NCBI GenBank assembly: GCA_001778275.1
Contig: MFGM01000059.1
Span: forward strand, 1 to 10,158
Length of the DNA: 10,158 nucleotides
Direction of reading: 5' to 3'
Source of the DNA: Candidatus Falkowbacteria bacterium RIFOXYC2_FULL_48_21
Lineage (GTDB): Bacteria > Patescibacteriota > Patescibacteriia > UBA11705 > JABHMO01
The translations under genes and the position numbers were made by a program. The notes below the pieces were generated by a model, which was given only the letters and a program-made list of their open reading frames with translations, had not been told where the DNA came from and searched no databases. Each line of letters opens with the position of its first letter. The stretch's first letter is position 1. Shown piece by piece: positions 5,985 through 10,158 of this stretch.

Positions 5985-6650
5985 ATGAAAAAGAAAGTTG
6001 AAACACCTAAGAGGTTGAAAATTCTGGTAGTTGACGACAAGGAGGAAAATAGGAAATCAGCGAAAATTTTGCTGGCCGAACATGAGTTGACGGTGGTTGG
6101 CGGTTATGAGGAGGCGGAAAAACTGTTGAAGCCGCGAGTGGACAGGGTGAAGTACGACGACCTGCTTGTCCTGCGCGGGCTCACGGAAGAAAGTGACTGG
6201 AATTTGCGAGAAGCGGCGCGTGAAGAGTGCATCGTTTTTCCGGATTTTGACGTGGCGCTGATTGATCTGCTCTTACCGGCCGGGCGAAATCAAATGGGAG
6301 ATCGAGGCTGGCAATACGTGGGAAAGGAAATGCCCATTGGTATTTTCTTGGCCTTGCTCGCGGCGCGGCATGGCGTGAAGTTGGTGGGCGTATTTTCCGA
6401 TCAGAGCCACCATGACCATCCGGCGTCCGCTTGCTTCGACGCATTGAACGACAATGATGAAATTTCGCCACTCGCTTTGTGCGTTGCGGATGCCAAACTC
6501 GTCCTCAGCAATTGCCGCAATTGGATTGGTTACTTTCAGTCGGATGATTTTACCAAGCGCGTTGACTACGAAAAAATCCGTTCCGGCGCGCCGTACGCCA
6601 CGGCGAAGGAATGGAATCAGTTGCTTGATTATTTGTTGGCTTTGAAGTAA
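5985..6650 (+). CDS. Receiver-domain-like protein, third gene of the SAM-riboswitch operon
   Basis: The 221-residue product opens like a response-regulator receiver: LKILVVDDKEENRKSA (11-26) gives the first strand and the acidic pair D17/D18. FDVALIDLLLPAG (88-100) gives the third strand with D94 as candidate phosphoacceptor. KLVGVFSDQ (132-140) fits the fourth strand, with Ser138 in the usual Thr/Ser place. About 40 extra residues separate the second helix from the D94 strand, and the conserved Lys of the fifth strand is not clear. No DNA-binding or enzymatic output domain follows. It could be a phospho-acceptor signalling protein or a pseudo-receiver. Shine-Dalgarno GAGGAGG (5971-5977). The 100-base gap from the previous gene has no promoter I can see, so it is likely in the riboswitch operon, and it ends before the terminator at 6666. 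Confidence 0.75.
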   Translation: MKKKVETPKRLKILVVDDKEENRKSAKILLAEHELTVVGGYEEAEKLLKPRVDRVKYDDLLVLRGLTEESDWNLREAAREECIVFPDFDVALIDLLLPAGRNQMGDRGWQYVGKEMPIGIFLALLAARHGVKLVGVFSDQSHHDHPASACFDALNDNDEISPLALCVADAKLVLSNCRNWIGYFQSDDFTKRVDYEKIRSGAPYATAKEWNQLLDYLLALK

Positions 6651-6665
6651 AAAGAGTTAAACCCA

Positions 6666-6696
6666 AGGCTTCCGATGAATCGTCGGAGGCCTTTTT
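6666..6696 (+). terminator. Terminator of the SAM-riboswitch operon
   Basis: AGGCTTCCGA (6666-6675) pairs with TCGGAGGCCT (6683-6692) with one G-U over a 7-base loop, followed by T6692-T6696. It lies 15 bases after the stop of the receiver-like gene and sits back-to-back with a leftward terminator at 6700-6731. Confidence 0.88.
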
Positions 6697-6699
6697 AGT

Positions 6700-6731
6700 A
6701 AAAAAAGACCGCGGCCAAGCAGGCGCGCGGT
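6700..6731 (-). terminator. Terminator of the lipoprotein operon
   Basis: On the minus strand ACCGCG pairs with CGCGGT, with an inner GCC/GGC and one bulged C (6708-6731), followed by seven U (6706-6700). It lies 16 bases after the lipoprotein stop. Confidence 0.85.
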
Positions 6732-6747
6732 TTTGATTTGGAAGAGG

Positions 6748-6954
6748 TTAACGCGGCAGATTGGCGATCTTTTCGATCGCGTCCGCGATGCGTGACAGGT
6801 CGGCTGTCTGCTGTTCCATCAGGGCGGTTTGCTTTTCCATTTGTTCCAGCTGGTATTCTTCGGTTACCGCCTTGGAATAGTTGGGCGCAAGCCAGCTGCA
6901 AGCCGTCAGGGCAAAACAACAAACAGAGAGAACAATGAGCCACCATTTTTCCAT
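6748..6954 (-). CDS. Small lipoprotein with a helical mature part
   Basis: The 68-residue product has a lipoprotein signal: a short N-terminus with Lys3, a hydrophobic core (WWLIVLSVCCFAL) and a lipobox LTAC with Cys19 as the predicted lipidated residue. The mature 50 residues are polar and helical, with heptad-like spacing (LEQMEKQTALMEQQTADLSRI), so an oligomeric helix on the outer face of the membrane is likely. Shine-Dalgarno AAAGGAGGGG (6958-6967). It follows the 70-aa gene by 27 bases in one operon and ends before a terminator. It has the size of murein-type lipoproteins, but no specific family match is claimed. Confidence 0.85.
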   Translation of the reverse strand: MEKWWLIVLSVCCFALTACSWLAPNYSKAVTEEYQLEQMEKQTALMEQQTADLSRIADAIEKIANLPR

Positions 6955-6981
6955 TTTCCCCTCCTTTTTGTTGGAGTCGGG

Positions 6982-7194
6982 TCAATACGTGTCGAGAAAA
7001 ACCACTTCAATCGGCGCACGGAACAGTTTGTTCAGCATGGGCAAAATTTTGGTTGTCGTGGCCTGTTCATCGAGATGCCGCGTGGCCGATATTATGTTGT
7101 CGGTCAGGTGCCATCCGTCGATCCAATGTTCCAGCCAACGGCCGCTGGCGGCGTGTTTGAAAATGTGCGGACGAGAGCCTTTGCGGTTAGTCAT
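6982..7194 (-). CDS. Unknown 70-residue protein, first gene of the lipoprotein operon
   Basis: The product is basic and aromatic at its N-terminus (MTNRKGSRPHIFKHAASGRW), with His/Trp-rich EHWIDGWH, and ends in an alpha-beta stretch (LNKLFRAPIEVVFLDTY). No membrane span or signal peptide is seen. The ATG at 7194 is chosen over the longer frame to 7455 because a perfect Shine-Dalgarno AAGGAGGTGA (7197-7206) lies five bases upstream and the promoter at 7230-7259 lies inside the longer frame. The product is not recognised. Being co-transcribed with a lipoprotein suggests, weakly, an envelope-linked role. Confidence 0.8.
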   Translation of the reverse strand: MTNRKGSRPHIFKHAASGRWLEHWIDGWHLTDNIISATRHLDEQATTTKILPMLNKLFRAPIEVVFLDTY

Positions 7195-7229
7195 GGTCAC
7201 CTCCTTGTGAAATTGATAACCGAAGGCGC

Positions 7230-7259
7230 ATGTTAACAAACTAAGCGTACGCTTGTCAA
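7230..7259 (-). promoter_or_regulatory. Promoter of the lipoprotein operon
   Basis: On the minus strand: -35 TTGACA (7259-7254), an 18-base spacer and -10 TAACAT (7235-7230), preceded by TGT. A perfect 12-bp palindrome AAGCGTACGCTT (7243-7254) fills half the spacer and touches the -35 box, the place of a repressor operator. The start near 7223 gives a leader of about 30 bases. Confidence 0.7.
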
Positions 7260-7274
7260 TAGTGGTTGCGTATT

Positions 7275-7364
7275 GTTCGTTTCGCTTCCACCTTCGCGTG
7301 ACGCTACGGCGGACAAGAAAGCGAAGCGAACGAATCACACTTGTCCCGCTCCTTAGGAGCGGGA
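7275..7364. repeat. Inverted-repeat cluster in the gene-free stretch 7260-7380
   Basis: TTCGTTTCGCTTC (7276-7288) pairs with GAAGCGAACGAA (7323-7334) with one bulge. Right beside it TCCCGCTCCT (7344-7353) and AGGAGCGGGA (7355-7364) form a perfect 10-bp palindromic hairpin. No gene is seen here. The compact palindromes resemble dispersed intergenic repeats rather than terminators, as neither strand carries a U run. Confidence 0.6.
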
Positions 7365-7381
7365 TAGATGCGATTTTAAGT

Positions 7382-7415
7382 AAAAAAACGCGGTTCCCTC
7401 GTGAGAGAGAACCGC
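7382..7415 (-). terminator. Terminator of the tRNA transcription unit
   Basis: GCGGTTC and GAACCGC (7390-7396, 7409-7415) form a 7-bp stem, extended by CTC/GAG beyond one mismatch. On the minus strand seven U follow (7388-7382). It would end transcription from the tRNA promoter at 8417-8445 about 160 bases beyond tRNA-Gln. Confidence 0.85.
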
Positions 7416-7446
7416 AGATGTTGAGCGCGCCGTTTCCTTTCTTGTA

Positions 7447-7551
7447 CCAAACCAACTCTCGTTGGTTGGCAGGGGAGGAAACTCGCTGCTCCGCAGCGTG
7501 AATTTAGTTTCGTCCCTACGCGGACTTTGCCACTTGTACCCCGTAAGTGGC
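7447..7551 (-). ncRNA. Run of hairpins after tRNA-Gln, possible structured RNA
   Basis: Read on the minus strand, four hairpins follow each other with little unpaired sequence: 7551-7529 (GCCACTT stem), 7525-7512 (GTCC/GGAC), 7511-7478 (GAAACT outer stem enclosing CGCTGC/GCAGCG) and 7469-7447 (nine-pair stem with a GAGA tetraloop, GNRA type). The terminator at 7415-7382 closes the series. GGTACAAG occurs twice. I see no tmRNA, RNase P, SRP or 6S signature. It could be a processed small RNA, a 3' trailer or decayed repeats. Confidence 0.4.
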
Positions 7552-7571
7552 TGACAATCGCTGCCTTTTAG

Positions 7572-7643
7572 CAGAGGTGGGTGGATTCGAACCACCGATG
7601 ACTGGAACCAAAATCCAGCGCCTTACCACTTGGCGACACCCCT
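7572..7643 (-). tRNA. tRNA-Gln (TTG)
   Basis: Full cloverleaf on the minus strand: acceptor AGGGGTG/CACCTCT with one G-U, D arm GCC/GGC, anticodon loop TTTTGGT giving TTG, T arm GGTGG/CCACC with TTCGAAT, and discriminator G73. No CCA is encoded. It is the last tRNA of the leftward cluster. Confidence 0.95.
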
Positions 7644-7647
7644 GTGG

Positions 7648-7664
7648 CCCCGCCTAGGGCGGGG
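7648..7664. repeat. GC-rich hairpin between tRNA-Lys and tRNA-Gln
   Basis: CCCCGCC (7648-7654) and GGCGGGG (7658-7664) flank TAG. It resembles the three-base-loop palindromes at 7344-7364 and 7484-7498. It may mark a processing site in the tRNA precursor or be a mobile palindrome. Confidence 0.7.
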
Positions 7665-7707
7665 AACGGGCTAAGCTATGAGCGCGCTTCACAAACAGAA
7701 ACACAAG

Positions 7708-7780
7708 TGGCTCCGGCGGGAATCGAACCCGCAACCCCCAGATTAAAAGTCTGGTGCTCTACCAACTGAGCTACCGGCCC
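7708..7780 (-). tRNA. tRNA-Lys (TTT) with a poorly paired acceptor stem
   Basis: Anticodon arm CCAGA/TCTGG with loop CTTTTAA gives TTT; the D arm (GCTC/GAGC) and T arm (GCGGG/CCCGC, TTCGATT) are perfect. The acceptor 5' strand GGGCCGG against the 3' strand CGGAGCC pairs at only four of seven positions: 3-70, 4-69 and 6-67 mismatch. A one-base slip would restore CCGG/CCGG at the cost of a bulge. Discriminator A73, no encoded CCA. Either a true but odd tRNA, a degraded copy, or a sequence error. Confidence 0.85.
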
Positions 7781-7793
7781 GACTAAACAACAA

Positions 7794-8072
7794 TCAGTTC
7801 GTGATGGCAGCTTCTATTTCCTGCCGTATCGCCTCATGATCAGAAGCGTTATAGCAGATTTCCAGTTCTTTAGTTGGAGCACCGTTTGCTCCGTGAAAAG
7901 AAATGACAAGCTGTCCGTTTCTTTCAGAAAGATGTTTGGCCGCCTTATCTTTTCTCAGCCATTTGGCCAGTTCCGTCACGGTCGTTTCATTGACCAATGG
8001 CTTGTCTTCGGTTCCGGACATGAAAGCGACATAGCTCTTGTTCAGGTTGTTTTCCGTCACGATAATTTCCAT
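7794..8072 (-). CDS. Unknown 92-residue protein inside the tRNA cluster
   Basis: The product is small, mildly acidic and soluble, with no signal peptide or membrane span. It opens with a strand (MEIIVTENN), has a helix (VTELAKWLRKDKAAKHLSE), two strands (GQLVISFHG, ELEICYN) and a final helix (HEAIRQEIEAAIT), an alpha/beta pattern. Shine-Dalgarno GGAGGAG (8076-8082) stands three bases before the ATG. The gene fills the space between tRNA-Leu(TAG), 19 bases upstream, and tRNA-Lys, 13 bases downstream, on the same strand. No separate promoter is seen, so it is probably cut from the same precursor as the tRNAs. Not recognised. Confidence 0.82.
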   Translation of the reverse strand: MEIIVTENNLNKSYVAFMSGTEDKPLVNETTVTELAKWLRKDKAAKHLSERNGQLVISFHGANGAPTKELEICYNASDHEAIRQEIEAAITN

Positions 8073-8091
8073 TTGCTCCTCCGAGAATAAG

Positions 8092-8173
8092 TGCGACCAC
8101 TGGGACTCGAACCCAGACGGTTTTCACCACTGGAACCTAAATCCAGCGCGTATACCAGTTCCGCCATGATCGC
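8092..8173 (-). tRNA. tRNA-Leu (TAG)
   Basis: Acceptor GCGATCA/TGGTCGC with one G-U, anticodon loop TTTAGGT giving TAG, a class II variable arm (TGGTGAAAACCGT), T arm CTGGG/CCCAG, discriminator A73, no CCA. The length of 82 bases fits a leucine tRNA. Confidence 0.96.
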
Positions 8174-8188
8174 GCTTGTAAAACAAAG

Positions 8189-8271
8189 TGCCAAGAGAGG
8201 GAGTCGAACCCTCATGTCCGTCTGGACAATGGATTTTGAGTCCATCGTGTCTACCGTTTCACCATCTTGGC
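8189..8271 (-). tRNA. tRNA-Leu (CAA)
   Basis: Acceptor GCCAAGA/TCTTGGC fully paired, anticodon loop CTCAAAA giving CAA, variable arm TGTCCAGACGGACAT, T arm GAGGG/CCCTC, discriminator A73, no encoded CCA. Confidence 0.96.
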
Positions 8272-8294
8272 AGCTTAACAAACAAGATATTTCG

Positions 8295-8379
8295 TGCCGA
8301 GAGAGGGGATTGAACCCTCACGCCCCGATGGGACAAGGGATTTTAAGTCCCTTACGTCTGCCATTTCCGTCATCCCGGC
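8295..8379 (-). tRNA. tRNA-Leu (TAA)
   Basis: Acceptor GCCGGGA/TCTCGGC with one G-U, anticodon loop CTTAAAA giving TAA, a long class II variable arm (TGTCCCATCGGGGCG), T arm GAGGG/CCCTC with TTCAATC, discriminator A73, no CCA. It is the first tRNA after the promoter; three leucine isoacceptors stand in a row. Confidence 0.95.
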
Positions 8380-8416
8380 TACTGTTAACGATTCGTTTTT
8401 CAACGAACAAGAGTGC

Positions 8417-8445
8417 AGTATATCATATTATAAATAGCTTGTCAA
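8417..8445 (-). promoter_or_regulatory. Promoter of the tRNA cluster
   Basis: On the minus strand: -35 TTGACA (8445-8440, full consensus), a 17-base spacer, -10 TATACT (8422-8417) and TGA giving an extended -10. It is the strongest promoter in the window, with a start near 8410, about 30 bases before tRNA-Leu(TAA). Confidence 0.88.
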
Positions 8446-8482
8446 CAGTGTCGTCAGGTTTTGTTAATTTTATTGTAATTTA

Positions 8483-8506
8483 AAAGGAAGCAGGCGTGCT
8501 TCCTTT
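8483..8506 (-). terminator. Terminator of the small-protein operon
   Basis: AAAGGAAGCA (8483-8492) and TGCTTCCTTT (8497-8506) form a perfect 10-bp stem with a 4-base loop. The minus strand continues with U-rich sequence. It lies 12 bases after the stop of the zinc-ribbon-like gene. Confidence 0.75.
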
Positions 8507-8518
8507 ATCGTTGATAAT

Positions 8519-8671
8519 TTATCGCCCCAGCTTTGGAATCACTCCATCGCCGGAGCATCGCGGGCATCTCTCTTCAAGTCCGCAAATGACCTCTCGCCCG
8601 GAGCCACCACAGCTTGGGCAGGTTTCGTATTCAATTTCATTTCTGACTGGTTCTTCCTTTGGTTTTTGCAT
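8519..8671 (-). CDS. 50-residue CxxCxGxG zinc-ribbon-like protein
   Basis: The product has two DnaJ-type CxxCxGxG motifs: CPSCGGSG (18-25) and CPRCSGDG (36-43), which together would bind one zinc ion, with an extra Cys30. In DnaJ four such motifs form the zinc-binding domain that contacts substrate; here a single pair stands alone with no J domain, as in many tiny stand-alone zinc ribbons. Shine-Dalgarno GGAG (8677-8680) is five bases before the ATG, and the preceding gene ends 21 bases upstream, so it belongs to the leftward small-protein operon as its last gene. A zinc fold is a confident inference; binding partner and function are unknown. Confidence 0.8.
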   Translation of the reverse strand: MQKPKEEPVRNEIEYETCPSCGGSGREVICGLEERCPRCSGDGVIPKLGR

Positions 8672-8692
8672 TTATTCTCCGTTGGTGTGGAT

Positions 8693-9016
8693 TTACATGA
8701 TTTGCAAATTCCTGCCAGCGCAGGAACTTGTGCATGGTGCGGGAGCAGGTGTCAGGATTTCAGTCGCCCAGAAAATTTCCAGCGCCTTGTATGTCCCCAG
8801 TTCTTCTGTGACCGCGGCAAAGTCATTAATAAGTTTTTGGTATTCTGCCCTGTCGAGCGTGACAGTTTGAGACGATCCGTTTCCATAAGTAACGTATTCC
8901 GTGGAACCGCCTTCGCCCCAATACGCGTAAGCCTTGTGATTTGTCGAGATCGTATCCATGAACAATCCGACAGCGATCAGCACCAGTGCGGCAAAAACGA
9001 TAGACATCTTTTTCAT
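8693..9016 (-). CDS. Small secreted or membrane-anchored protein
   Basis: The 107-residue product has a classical export signal: MKK, a hydrophobic core (SIVFAALVLIAVGLF) and a possible signal peptidase site after AYA (29-31), though the region between is long, so it may stay anchored. The mature part starts YWGEGG, is Tyr/Gly/Ser-rich, has a helix (RAEYQKLINDFAAVTEEL) and ends with a Pro-rich stretch and a Cys pair, CTSSC (95, 99). Shine-Dalgarno AAGGAGGA (9022-9029). Its ATG overlaps the stop of the preceding gene (ATGA, 9013-9016), so translational coupling is likely. No family recognised. Confidence 0.82.
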   Translation of the reverse strand: MKKMSIVFAALVLIAVGLFMDTISTNHKAYAYWGEGGSTEYVTYGNGSSQTVTLDRAEYQKLINDFAAVTEELGTYKALEIFWATEILTPAPAPCTSSCAGRNLQIM

Positions 9017-9291
9017 GGCGTTCCTCCTTGTTTGCCAATGGCCTGGATCAATTTTCGGTTTTCATCGCGTTCACGTCGATAATGGAAAACGATCATGGAG
9101 AAACAGAGAATTGCGAAGCCCGTGATTTTTGTTATGACGTTGATCTTGCTTAGTGCGTTGTCCGTGAACAATCTTTCGACATCGATAGGCACCGCGCGAA
9201 CATCGGCAGAAATAAGAAGTGGTCCTAGGATAAACATGGTGAAGATGACGAACGTCAACAAGTGATTTCCTGCGTCATGAAGAATTTTCAT
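9013..9291 (-). CDS. Small membrane protein with two helices
   Basis: The 92-residue product has two membrane helices, about 11-29 (LLTFVIFTMFILGPLLISA) and about 56-71 (ITGFAILCFSMIVFHY), with a loop of about 27 residues between them. A charged tail follows (RRERDENRKLIQ), which by the positive-inside rule would be cytoplasmic. The ATG at 9291 is preferred over the longer frame to 9516 because of the Shine-Dalgarno AAGGGGGTG (9298-9306) and because the longer frame would lie over the neighbouring 70-aa gene. Its stop overlaps the next start by four bases. The product is not recognised; holin-like size is noted, without further support. Confidence 0.8.
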   Translation of the reverse strand: MKILHDAGNHLLTFVIFTMFILGPLLISADVRAVPIDVERLFTDNALSKINVITKITGFAILCFSMIVFHYRRERDENRKLIQAIGKQGGTP

Positions 9292-9319
9292 TGCGAGCAC
9301 CCCCTTGTGTTTGATGAGA

Positions 9320-9532
9320 TCAACCCTTTTTCCGCAAGTTGAGCCGGCCGGAAACTTGTTCGAAAAGATTTTCGCCTTTCCGAATGAGTCCTGCCGCTTC
9401 GTAAATGTCAGCGGTTTCGGCCAGAGAGATTTCAGTTCCTGTTTCAGGTTCGTCCGGGCAATCCAGCAATCGCGTTTTGTCCGCGGCCATGGCTTCCAGT
9501 TCTTTCTCAAAGGCATTACGAAGTTTGCACAT
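9320..9532 (-). CDS. Unknown 70-residue soluble protein
   Basis: The product is acidic and helical: a first helix MCKLRNAFEKELEAMAADK, an acidic link (DCPDEPETGTE), a second helix (ISLAETADIYEAAGLI), then RKGENLFEQVSGRLNLRKKG. No signal or membrane span. Shine-Dalgarno GGGAGGAG (9537-9544) lies five to six bases before the ATG. It lies 23 bases after the LysM-like gene and 28 bases before the membrane-protein gene, all in one direction, so it belongs to the same operon. Function unknown. Confidence 0.78.
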   Translation of the reverse strand: MCKLRNAFEKELEAMAADKTRLLDCPDEPETGTEISLAETADIYEAAGLIRKGENLFEQVSGRLNLRKKG

Positions 9533-9555
9533 GTTGCTCCTCCCTTGTCTGTAAG

Positions 9556-10158
9556 CTAAGTGAACAAAGCAACTCCTTTTCCGTCAGACACGCAACACTG
9601 GAAGAAGATGATCGGTATGTCGTTGCCGCTTTGGCATCCAGTGATCTCCGGATTGTAGGAGAGAACATCATCAATTTCGATAGTGGAAGAGCAGTTAAGC
9701 GAATCTATGGCCGTAGCCACCATGTCGAGCGTTTGCCATGGCTCGGGATAAAGGACAACATCGGCGCAATCGTTTCCGTACTGCCAAGGGTCACCAGAAT
9801 TGCGATTGTCCCAGTGCCATTTGTTTATGAGAATGTTCGTGCTATCCGGCTTTGGTTCCTTTGCCGGTTCCTTTACTGTCTCGCGAAGTCTACGGATACG
9901 CAAATATCCATCGTAAATCAGAATCGTCCCCGGCACCAAACATTGCCACGGATCCGCCAGCTCGAACGCGGACAAGATGTTTGTGTTTTGAAAAACCAAA
10001 TCCTCGACGTCAACGGGGAAGAAATGTCCCGAAGCGATAAGATTTTGTGCATGAACAATGCTCGCGAGCGATTCGCACGGGTAGCCAACGATGATGTAGT
10101 ACAGCGACTCTCCGCCGCCGACTCGACTCACGAAGCCGTTGAAAAACGGTTCAGTGTT
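9556..10158 (-). CDS. Protein with two LysM-like repeats, 5' end outside the window
   Basis: The frame is open to the right edge, so the 5' end lies outside; 200 residues are visible. Two similar segments can be aligned: PCESLASIVHAQNLI with VDVEDLVFQNTNI in the first half, and PWQTLDMVATAIDSL with IEIDDVLSYNPEI in the second, joined by a linker with KEPAKEPKPD. The pattern TL-x2-V/I-A, then V/I-x2-L and an N-P/T-x-I turn, the first copy also ending LVPGTILIYDG, resembles LysM (a peptidoglycan-binding module: a TLxxIA helix, then NP and PGQxLxI). Tandem LysM modules often anchor proteins to cell walls. No catalytic domain is visible. Four or more cysteines are unusual for LysM. A diverged LysM pair is an inference, moderately likely. 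Confidence 0.6.
   Translation of the reverse strand, partial: NTEPFFNGFVSRVGGGESLYYIIVGYPCESLASIVHAQNLIASGHFFPVDVEDLVFQNTNILSAFELADPWQCLVPGTILIYDGYLRIRRLRETVKEPAKEPKPDSTNILINKWHWDNRNSGDPWQYGNDCADVVLYPEPWQTLDMVATAIDSLNCSSTIEIDDVLSYNPEITGCQSGNDIPIIFFQCCVSDGKGVALFT

Noticed and set aside
7382..7571. tmRNA, RNase P RNA or SRP RNA
   Set aside because: None of their conserved sequences are visible; only local hairpins are.
8091..8483. A 130-residue plus-strand frame across the tRNA-Leu genes
   Set aside because: It is antisense to three well-formed tRNAs (the typical SRTLM-like translation of tRNA genes).
9013..9516. A 167-residue version of the membrane protein gene
   Set aside because: The longer frame overlaps the 70-aa gene at 9320-9532, which has its own ribosome site. 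A second strong site sits before the ATG at 9291.

Overview
The window looks like chromosomal DNA of a Candidate Phyla Radiation (Patescibacteria, Parcubacteria-like) bacterium. This is inferred from four things: a NusA with a long charged insertion in its N-terminal domain, a short five-helix YidC, the order nusA-yidC-PRC barrel-nucleotidyltransferase-like gene, and many short proteins without recognisable relatives. TGA is used as a normal stop, so this is not a lineage that reads UGA as glycine. None of the five tRNA genes encodes its 3' CCA.

Layout. 1-321: intergenic region with a probable leftward promoter, a strong rightward extended -10 promoter, a terminator-like hairpin right at the predicted transcription start, and a 15-bp inverted repeat. 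322-3833 (+): nusA, yidC, a PRC-barrel protein and a nucleotidyltransferase-fold protein. 3888-4509 (+): two short coiled-coil proteins with their own promoter. 4506-6696 (+): a promoter, a SAM-I (S-box) riboswitch with its own intrinsic terminator, then three genes of unknown function, the last with a receiver-like fold, closed by a terminator. 6700-7259 (-): a two-gene operon (a 70-aa protein and a lipoprotein) with its own promoter and terminator. 7382-8445 (-): a tRNA transcription unit (Leu-TAA, Leu-CAA, Leu-TAG, a 92-aa protein gene, Lys-TTT, Gln-TTG) followed by a run of hairpins and a terminator. 8483-10158 (-): an operon of small proteins entering from the right edge: a protein with two LysM-like repeats, a soluble 70-aa protein, a two-helix membrane protein, a secreted protein and a 50-aa zinc-ribbon-like CxxCxGxG protein.

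The left-hand genes (nusA to the second coiled-coil gene) lack Shine-Dalgarno sequences, whereas every gene from 4790 onward has one. Six promoters can be read, all close to TTGACA and all with a TG extended -10 element. The most unusual system is the SAM-riboswitch operon: the aptamer and a transcription terminator are clear, but none of the three genes resembles methionine or SAM metabolism. It may be an undescribed SAM-responsive function.
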